Shown: positions 55,001 to 64,000 of the stretch, piece after piece
Position numbering within the stretch: position 1 is the stretch's first letter
Layout: every line of letters begins with the position of its first letter
Origin: Chytridium lagenaria
Lineage: Eukaryota > Chytridiomycota > Chytridiomycetes > Chytridiales > Chytridiaceae
Assembly (NCBI GenBank): GCA_025449115.1
Contig: JAHLKC010000021.1
Coordinates: 1 to 64,000, forward strand
Reading direction: 5' to 3'
Length of the DNA: 64,000 nucleotides
The notes under the pieces: model-generated
Seen by the model: the letters and a program-made list of their open reading frames with translations, nothing else
What the model was told of the DNA's origin: nothing
Database searches by the model: none
Made by a program: the position numbers and the translations under genes

Positions 55001-58000
55001 AGATTTGTCGGCTTGGTCTCCGTCAAAGAAGGTTTTATTCAAGATGCCATTTCAGGACTTCTTTGTTGAATTGTACTTCGGTAAGATATATGGCCTGTAG
55101 TACTTTAGTTCTAAAAAGCCAAGATGAATACTTCCAAACATTATCGCGGTGGCCGAGACTTCAGCAGACCGACGAACGAAGGTGGCCGCTTGCGAGTTCC
55201 TTCATTCGGTCATCCTTTTGATGATTGGTGGGAGCCAAAGCGTTTCAGAGACGGGTGCTCAAGTTCGTGCGTCTTTAATTCTTTTCTAACATTGAAGACG
55301 CCGTTTCATGACATATACGCGAAAATATTTCCTGTCATTTTACGGCTTTCTGTTGATCTTGATCAAGTCACAAGGGAGTTGTTTCGACCATTAACATTCC
55401 AAATCATTCACTGGCTCACCAAAAATAGCCGTTATGAGAACCCCGAAACTATGGTTTTGCTGGAGTGCTGCTTTGATATCTTGACAAGCGATGCTAGTAA
55501 TGTCGGTCTTCGTTCTCCGTAATTGCATTCTTATTCTTATCAGCTCCGAGAGTTCGGTAGTGATTGCATAACAGAATTTTTTCGATGGTCTTTAAAGCAC
55601 ACAAGCGATAAGGTAACTGCTTGTATCGATATTTTTTAAATGATTGTAGGAACTAGAAAAGAATCCAATGAACATAAAATCTCTTTTGAAAAGATTTTAT
55701 CAACTGTGTCTGCACTCCAGTCCTCAAAAGCGTCTAGGTTCGAGTCTTATTTTCGGGAAATTATACAAGGACTTGAGAGAGCATGAATCTTTGATAGACC
55801 AATTTGCATTTGAAATTCTTTATCATTTGTTATTTTCCGTTAAGCACGCGTCGAAAGAAGACGATTTGCTCGGTAATCGCATTGATGATTTACAAGCCTG
55901 ACGTTTTACAACATTAGGGGTTGCTGCTAAATCTGAAAGTGCCATTAAGCATATTGTGAAAATCATCGCCCTGCGAAGTCTTAATTTTCAAAATGAAACG
56001 TCGAGGCGCCGTGGCTTCCCTGGCCTGTCTGTAAAGACTTTGGATGGTGTTATGGTGTGGCTGTTAAACGAAATTGGAGATGGTCGGGGTAGATACTCTC
56101 AACATTGCATACACATTTTGGACGAGTTTGCAAAAAGATCGTCTTGTAAGAGTTAAATATATTATAAGCTAAATAAGTATAGACGCAACGGGCCGACAAT
56201 TTATAAACGAAAAATGCAAGTTAAACCTTGAGGCGGTGGTTCGCAAGGTGGAGCGAGTTGATCTTAATCGACCGAAAAATGAATCGGAATTGTATGACGA
56301 TAACAGTGAAGACTGGATGAGAGGCCTTGATACCATGCTGGACTGTTATTTGACCTTAATTCGTTTAAAACATATCGACACAGACCTGATAATGGTGTCG
56401 CGAGAAAGCAAAGTCCTTACAAAGATTCTGTTTTTCGCCAGCAAAGTAGAATCTACGACATCAACACGGAGCGGAAGATCTTTCTCAGATAACCTTATCG
56501 GCTCTATGGAGAAGCAGCTATTCTTGAAAAGCATTTCCCTTTTCGCTTTGCTGTCGTGTTCGAAGAATAGTTCGCAGAAAACTTTTTTGTCGCATTTGGA
56601 GCGATTTTTTCCATTGCTCGGAGCCGTTTTGTTTCAGCCATCATCTCTGCGTTACAATATCGATATGGGGAGTGAACGGCATGATCTGAAGGCAGCTCTA
56701 GTGAAATTCTTTAAAACTGTCAAGGAAAATCTTCCTTTTGACGGTTTAAATATCATTTGGGCGGCTTTCGGAGAAAGACTTTCTTCAACCTTCACGGCCT
56801 ACTCCCATGCTTTATCGAAAGACATATATCTGTTACGGGAGATACTGTTTGGTCTGGATACTATAGCCTCATCCGGCGTGCTGGATGATGTTTTGAGGAG
56901 GAGCCGAGTGAGCGATTTGCGACAGATACAGAAGGAAATTGAACCATCATTTTCATCATCTACTGGTGATAATTTTGCTCTTACTGCCCTTCTTTCAGAG
57001 GCCATCGAGTTTCTATTGTCGAATTCAGACTTTGGATCAGATCTTCTATTCTCCTTTTTGGTCAGTAGCTATTAGTGTTGTGAAAAATGAAATCACAGCA
57101 TGTAAAATCATGTTAAAGATATTTTCTTTATTATCATATAGGATATATCCTCGGAAAATTTTGAGAAGTCCTGCGCTGTTGCTCAGAAATACTCTATGGC
57201 GGTTAGTCTAATTTTTTTTTTGTTGTTCTTGTATTTTAATTAGGCGGTTAGATATCAAGACCTTTCTCGAAAAGAATTTCTTATTATATCCCCTTTCTTG
57301 AAGACAACGCAAACCACATCGTCGTGCGTTACCTATTAGTAGGGTTATTGGAATACTTGTCCATTGAAAAAACTTTGGATGATACTCAAATTTTGTCGGA
57401 GGTTCGTGGTTAATCTTGTCATTATCATGATTCTAATCACAACTATCAAAAGATTTTTAAGAATTCTCTATTGTGCAAAAAGTTTTTCCACTTTACAAAT
57501 GTGCCTAGTGAACGTGATAATGCACTTACCACTTGGAGGGCTGTTGCTTCTCTTAATTCCACTTCAATCGTCACTGCTCTAGCTTTAAACGACACATCAA
57601 AGACGGCAATTGTGTCATCTCTCACGTCAGCTGTTCGATCAGGGACAAATTTGCGTAGCATAAGCGATTACGTGACTTTTCTGCCTTTCTTACTTTTGGA
57701 GTAAGCCAAGAAAAGGTATGGGTGTGGCATGAGAAAAGCATTAATAAATTGCGTTAGATCGCGTCCGTTTTGAGCACAATTATATCAGATAAGTTCCCTC
57801 TTAAGCCTTCGGATTTGGAAAAGGACGCCGATAAGTATACTTATTCTTCGCTGATATTGAATTTTAACGCTTTGAGATTCTCTGAATACTCTTATGCAGT
57901 TAATGCTCTGATTATCGCTGCATTAAAAGCAAGTCAAAGCATCGTCATAGAAAAGGCACTGTTTTATCACCTATGTCAAGAAGAGGACCATAAGCTTGCC

Positions 58001-61000
58001 ATTATGTACCGCAATGCTCTTGCTAGAAAGGTTTTGACTGGATCATCACTCTTGCGAAAAGAAATTACTCAATTTTCCTACGGGTTGGTTCGTTACACTT
58101 GGGGCATTCTAACTTAAAAGCTTTGTGTTTGATAAATCCGTGCCGTCGGAGCTTCGACTATCATGTGCGAATCTCCTGTTGTTCCCTGCTCTTGACTTCT
58201 TGCCTCCAATAGAGCTTTCCGACTTCTATATCGAGCATGTGACGCAGATTATGAAAGAGTTGACTTCACCGTGGCCGGAAAGGTCGAAAGAGCTCAATGA
58301 GGCAGCATTGATGAAAAGCATATCTTTTGAGCTTATGAGGATATCCTTTTTCCCGATTTTGTTTCTACTTCGCGTTTAAATATGTTTTCCTTAACAACCA
58401 CACATATGTTATTCGCGTTTGAATTCCGTAGAGTATCACTCAAAGACGGGGAAGATCCTATCGGCTTTCCTTGGAAAAGGAAAGACGGGTGACAAAGAAC
58501 TCACATTCGCTGTCATCAAGGCAGCGAACGAATTCAAAAAGGGAGTAAGTACGGAAATAGAGACCACTTTACGACAGCTATACTCGTGCACTGCCTACAA
58601 TGCCCTTGCCACTGCTCTAGCATCAACACAATCACTAGCGAAGGTAAATATCATCATTTGTTTCGTCTACAAATGTAAACTTATTTCTATTTTTAAGATT
58701 GAGGTTTTTGCGGCTTATCTATTCTCTGAAAAGCCTATATTGTGGGAATACTTGGTCGATACTTCGGTATCTTTAGCGTATTATTGGCTATTACTAACGT
58801 TGTATAGAAGACGTTCTTTCATAAACGCTGATGTAGATGCTACCGTTAGACGTGCTATAATTCAACAGGAGGAGGATCGCAAGCTATCGAAAGACGGAAA
58901 TTTTTCGAAAATACAGCGAGCCAAGTATTTGTCGTCCCAATACTTGTTTGAAAGCAGTCTCTCACAGGTTAGTAGCTAATAATTCAAATCTTTTAAATAC
59001 TTGTTAGTCCTTGGAGTTAACGCCGGCAATGGCGGAAGAAGATTATCAGCTAATCGGGGAAGAATACAAGTCTGCAAAGGCGGGGTATTATTAAATTTTT
59101 TCTTAAGATAATAACCAGTAACATAGAAACTATCTTTCTGTGAAGTTTGTGAGTCAATACCTTAATTATGACTCCTAGCTTAATTATTTTAGATTGATCC
59201 TTTTCGAGAACACATGACTTTGCCTGCCCTTACAAACATAATTCCGAAGCTCCCATCCACGGATACTTCCGGAGAAATGGCGCCATGGTTGAAGAATCTT
59301 CTTGCAAAGGGGGAAAAACGAGGTTTTTTTGAAAGTCGTTGTTTTTAAGCTAATAACTCATATAAAGATACTCATTTAAATGTCAAATTATATGTGGCTC
59401 GTCTTGTTTTGTCTTTTCCCGCAGTTTTCAAACCCTTTGCAGCGCAGTGGTGGCGGTTTATTTTGGGTGTAATAGCCGCGGGACACACGTTTGGGTCAGG
59501 AATCAACTACTTTATTGAGGTAAAAAAATAAAGAGTGGGGTTTGGCTCACTTATTAAATCATTTAGGAACTTGCTGTTCTTCTAATGGAGTGGACCGATG
59601 ACGTAAAAAAAACATTACAAGAAAATGACAGAGATGCCATATTATCAGCAACGGTACACTCTTTGCTTTGGAAATCCGTATCTAAATTTTTGCAGCGTTA
59701 CTTCGTAGAAAATTCGGTCGCAGAGCAAAGATACGAAATTCGGAAGAACATTCGTTTGATACGAGGCTTGGTGGAACTTTTTAGCGACAAGATGATCGCA
59801 CCAACAGTAACTTTAACGTTTGATTTACCTACTTATTCTTGTAGGATTCGCTTTTCAAACTTTTGTCATTAAAAGGAAATGGGACTTCAAAGAATTCCGT
59901 TATAGCCGGCATATTTCTCCTGCAAGCTTTTGCAGCCAATCAAATCTCGCCTTATGACATTAGAGGCCTTAGAGATGAATCCATTTCTAGACAGGAATTT
60001 TATGCGGCACTTATATCTCATTTGAGCGGTTCTTTATCGGAAAAGTACATCCCGTGTGCCGAATGCCTTGGCTTTGTGATGAAATGCTCCGAGCGAGACC
60101 AAGATATGATAACATTATTGGAAAGCGAGATGAACACAAAGGTACTTCCAATCGGTCATTGAATAAACTAATATCTTGTAAGTTGAACGAGCTATACACG
60201 AAATCAGATCGCAATAACTTGAAACCTTTCGTGGTGATTTTGAACAAAATCAGCATCAACTATCCAGAAATAATGCGCTCTAATTATAAAAGACTTCTGT
60301 TCGTTTTCCCTCGACTTGATCTTGACCTTAAAGCAAAAAGCTTGGAATCTATACTTTCATGGAGCGGTAGGAGGTCATCAGCGACCGTGCTTTTTTAATC
60401 TGTATGTAGATCAAATTGATGACTTGTTTGCTGAATTGATGAATTTGAATCTCACATCATTGCTTCAACATCGAGACACGGAATGCCAGACCTTTACTCT
60501 AAGAATCCTGGCTAGTATTTCTGAGAAACTTCGAGTGAATGACGTTTTAATTTTTCTCGAGATCGCCGTAGACGCTTTCCTTTATCATACCTCAGAACGA
60601 TGTCGTGCAGCTTTTTTTTCCTTGCTATACCAGCTGGATAAGTCGGGGAAATTCGCTAGGCTTGACAAAAAAACGGATCAACTTGTGAAGAAAGCCTTCT
60701 TAGTTGGGTTACACGATTCTGATAACGGTATCAGGCAGAGCATGTCTGAGTATGTCAATCGCACTATGTTTGGTAAAATGTCTCTGCTCCAGCGAGTTAT
60801 TGAGGTTATGAGGTACATTTTCGGCTTTTGTTACTTCCTTTAACTTCTATCAGAAAATGGTACAATCCTCAGATGGAAGATATATTTCTTGCTAGCAGTC
60901 TTGAGCTGATTATATCTGCAACCGAGAACTCTCCATCCTACACCGAGAGCATGTTCAACTCTTTAACCGGGATTCGGTTTAACGACAAAAACATAGCAAT

Positions 61001-64000
61001 TGACAATACTTGGTTGAATAACTCCTCTATGCAACCATTATTTGCTGCAACTTTTGCAGCTGACGGCGCAAGGGTAATTCTCAGTGATTTTAGTTTAATT
61101 TAATACTTTTAGGATACGTCCATGGGGACTTTTGATGCCGATGGAGGTTTTGTTCGAGCGACGCAAGATATGGTTTGGACTCCAACCCAGGGTAGTCTTG
61201 CCGGCCTCTCTGTGCTAACTTTTAAAAAGATTTGTCTCCGTCTGTTGCAAGGCAGATTTATACCCTATCAACCCAAGAATTTGATCGAATGCCATCTTTT
61301 TCTAAAACAAAGGAACATCTTCCCGGAGGGTAAGTTGCATGAAAAAATTATTCTCTTATTTGTTAAGGACGGCGCCTAAGTTAATAAGACCATCTCGATT
61401 TATAAATTCTCAAGATGAGAGCTCTCGATTCTACTTCGCAGATGAAATGGATCGACGGAAGAAACGTCACCGGAAACTTATAGAACAACAGAAGCAATCT
61501 CGTGAAAGGAAAGTGACTTTATTCCGGAAGTATAGAGAGGGAGAACTGCCTGATATTGAGATCAAATACAAGGACGTGATTCTACCACTTCGAGCGTTGA
61601 TTGGTCGCGACTCCGAGATAGCGATGATTGTTTTTTCAAGTTTGTTCCACTGATATTTATTCCCGAGCGAGTGAGGTATTCATTTATTTCTCTGAGCAAG
61701 CAGTAATAAATCGATAGAGAGAGACATGGCAAGACCAGAAAGAGGAATTCGAAGATGCGATAAAGTCGCTATTCCGTCAATCCGTGAATTACAGTCCTTC
61801 CTTCATCGGCTCGTTGTTGAAGATTTGCTATGAAAAGCCAGATATTGCATTGAATTTGGAAAACGAAGTTATAGCGCGCGCAGCGGAAGGGAGTGCCAAT
61901 TTCCAATTGGGTGCTTTAGTGATGTCGGTTCTCATGCTTCTCACATCCTTTTTGTTGCTTTTTTTCATTTTTATCGCGTTGTTCTTATCTTTACATGTAG
62001 CGAGAAAAACATAACTGCGGCTCCTGTCGTCTCATCCTGTAAGGAGGCATTCAATTGCTTAATTTTTGACTTAGAAAGCTGCCAAGCGTGTAAAAACATC
62101 TGCAAGACCGGTCAGGGAGAATACGGAAGGATGGATCGATTTTAGCAAAACTTTATCGCGGCCTTGATTTAAACGAGGTTTTTCAAGGAATTTATGACAC
62201 GCATGCTTCAACAAGCCAGATTTCAAAAGGTTTGATACATGCTCTAAATGTGAACCTGATAGATTTGTAGATGCTATCGCTGCGGAGCTCAATGGGGATT
62301 ATGAAATGGCTAAGGAAAAGTACATCGAAGGATTGCGCATGGAAGGCGCTGAAGTCAGCAAGGCTGAGGTAAAACTTATAACTTCTAAATCTCACATGTG
62401 TAGCCCCGAGCTCTGGGCAACTTCTCGTTTGCGATGTTTTAGAAAGTTGGGAGAATGGGATGAGCTCACGGAGTCAATCTATGCTGATTTTGACGGGGAT
62501 CTGACTCAGATTTGGGAAGATGAAAAGAGTGACTTGTATTTGGGCTATGTTTTTAAAGGCCTGTTGCAGCGTGCCGCTGCAAATCCAAAAGAAAGTGAGT
62601 TTAAAGGGGTGAAAGTAGATTTAAGAATGTTAGATCAAAAAGACCTACAGGAGTTTCTTGCTTATGCAAAAAGCGAAACGTCCAGGAGGTATGGTTCCTA
62701 CATTTTAGTTGCAGCACTTTACTTACTTACCTTTTAAATCAAGGGCAAGGCTTGAAAATCTTCTACCTTACGGTAATTATGTCGTTCTTTTTCGCCTTGA
62801 ACCTAACTTTTATTGAAGATCTGGCGGTCGAGGCTTTCCTCAGATCGGATTATAATCTAAGCAAATTCTTTGTCAACAAAGCAATGTCAGTCTTCTTGAG
62901 CTCGTTTGCAAGTCTTCATTCCTCTGCCATAGGTTGCTAGGTTGGACTTGTTGGGGACTCTTCAGCCGGTAAGTCTATTTTGGAGATATTGTTTCTTAAT
63001 CGCGCAAGATCTGTGAACTGGGAGACTGCCTTGCTACTATCAATAGTCAGGCAATCGATACCAAGAGTCAGAAGCTGCTGTCAGGGTGGAACGGCCGCTT
63101 TCCGTCATACAATCTGGATATGATCGAAGTTTGGGACGACACTATGTCTTCAAGAAAATGGATGCTAAATCAACTGAGCTTCTTGACGCGTTTACGGGTG
63201 GCTAAGGATGAGTATATGGTTTCTCAGTGCTTGGCCATTGCAAAGGCTGCAAGGAAACAGCACCTGTTTTCAGTTGCCCAGAAATGGCTGGCCGCTACTG
63301 AAAGATCTTCAGGTGCTTTCCATCCCCAATTTAGCTATGAGTATTGCAAGTTTCTCCTTGGAAGATTTGAGAAGGACGAGGCTTTAGATGTTAAGGTTAA
63401 ATTGATAGATAATGCAGTGAGGCATCTTGCCTTCTTCAAGGTGTGGGTTTCAGAGTACCTCAGGCTAACGATTATAAGGAAGATATTGCTGAGTTAGATG
63501 CTGTCAAGCGGGGGCGCTTTCAAATGCTGCAATTATCGGTTCGGGCACAATTTGTCGACTTCCTTTTCAAATCGGAAACGGAAGCCGTGATTACATCTCT
63601 AAGTGATCTTCGTACAATTTTCCTAAATGATGTCGGGGGAAAATTGGATCTGGATTCTCTAATAAAACATCTGACTGCGATGTCATTTGCTGATGACTGG
63701 ACGGCAGACGAACGTGAGGTGTCCTATCTGGAGGTAAGGCATTCAATTAGATTAGAATGAACCAGAGCAGCTTGCAAAAACACGGTGCAAGTATGACTAC
63801 AAAATGTCGGATTTCTTGGACAAAGTCCTACGAGCTTATGAACTGGAATCTATTTCTGAGGTACGGATACTGCGCTTGATGCAGCATCTAGATATGTTCT
63901 AACTTTTTATTTTAGAACGCGTTGGATTTAGAAAAAATTGTGCGGAGGATGATAACAAGCCTGCTTCGGTCCATGCGTGGAGGTTCACTCAGAGCTACAA
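52036..64000 (+). CDS. PRKDC: DNA-dependent protein kinase catalytic subunit, partial at 3' edge
   Basis: Giant PIKK kinase of non-homologous end joining. The probable start is 52036 (MDTTGSGEVFRTLQALRQSP). The window covers the helical N-terminal and M-HEAT arms and much of the FAT region; the kinase domain lies beyond 64000. Diagnostic stretches: FVRATQDMVWTPTQGSLAG (about 61150), matching the RATQ.../TLTQ part of the human ABCDE autophosphorylation cluster; MDRRKKRHRKLIEQQKQSRE and FRKYREGELPDIEIKYKDVI (about 61450-61570), matching YRSYRHGDLPDIQIKHSS; LWATSRLRCFRKLGEWDELT (about 62410); and VWDDTMSSRKWMLNQLSFLT (about 63130), matching the human IWDDIITNRCFFLSKIEE. More than 25 short introns break it up, and several frame slips occur, so exon borders were not all traced. 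Gap-free conservation supports a functional gene, but completeness cannot be judged from this window. Confidence 0.8.

Noticed and set aside
1..64000. Programmed frameshifting as a genome-wide trait
   Set aside because: Slips have no common slippery sequence or stop context and go in both directions; indel error explains them better, though only accurate reads can settle it.
1..64000. Transposable elements, tRNA or rRNA genes
   Set aside because: Looked for reverse transcriptase, transposase or integrase motifs, terminal repeats and tRNA T-loop patterns; none was convincing. A weak RNA gene could be missed by eye.

Overview
The window is nuclear DNA from a zoosporic, early-diverging fungus, most likely a chytrid. 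Genes are packed on both strands and split by many short introns, commonly about 40-70 nt (GT...AG, a few GC...AG), with AT-rich, microsatellite-rich spacers. Fungal-type features (an Ecl1-like zinc protein, Swc5, a SAC3/THP3-type factor) sit beside genes that Dikarya have mostly lost: the ciliary protein CFAP410, the DNA-PK catalytic subunit PRKDC, PrimPol, methylmalonyl-CoA epimerase and a bacterial-type MscL channel. The CFAP410 gene implies a flagellated stage. No tRNA, rRNA, transposon or CRISPR array was recognised.

Layout, left to right. 1-1086: repeats, no gene supported. 1.1-6.2 kb: SENP8/DEN1 protease (-), DUF676 lipase (-), THOC7 (+). 7.6-10.7 kb: polyQ CCHC zinc-knuckle protein (-). 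11.6-13.8 kb: CFAP410 (-). 15.3-17.9 kb: PH-domain protein (+). 18.5-21.8 kb: GPATCH11 (-) and an unknown membrane protein (-). 22.3-25 kb: MscL (+) and ribosomal protein uS19 (+). 25.3-30.1 kb: unknown membrane protein (-), a spacer, and an acidic protein (-). 30.6-36.5 kb: class 2 dihydroorotate dehydrogenase (-), Swc5/CFDP1 (+), PrimPol (+). 37-41.6 kb: Ecl1-like (-), UPF0696/BLES03 (-), MCEE (-), SAC3-family (+). 42.7-48.7 kb: unknown disordered protein (+), TRMT112 (-), SPOUT1 (+), C19orf44/DUF4614-like (-), membrane-HMA protein (+). 48.9-64 kb: DHHC palmitoyltransferase (-), TFIIS (+), and PRKDC (+), which runs off the right edge before its kinase domain.

The genes are ordinary eukaryotic neighbours, not an operon. 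Themes are nuclear RNA work (THOC7, SAC3, GPATCH11, TFIIS, CCHC protein), ribosome and RNA modification (uS19, TRMT112, SPOUT1), DNA damage (PRKDC, PrimPol), mitochondrial metabolism (DHODH, MCEE), and zoospore biology (CFAP410, possibly MscL). Several pairs are divergent with start codons 8-120 bp apart.

A caution for every coordinate below: in at least a dozen conserved genes the reading frame slips by one base without an intron, usually at a short homopolymer. This looks like residual assembly indels. CDS spans therefore run from the inferred start to the inferred stop of a multi-exon gene, and internal exon borders are given only where they could be traced.
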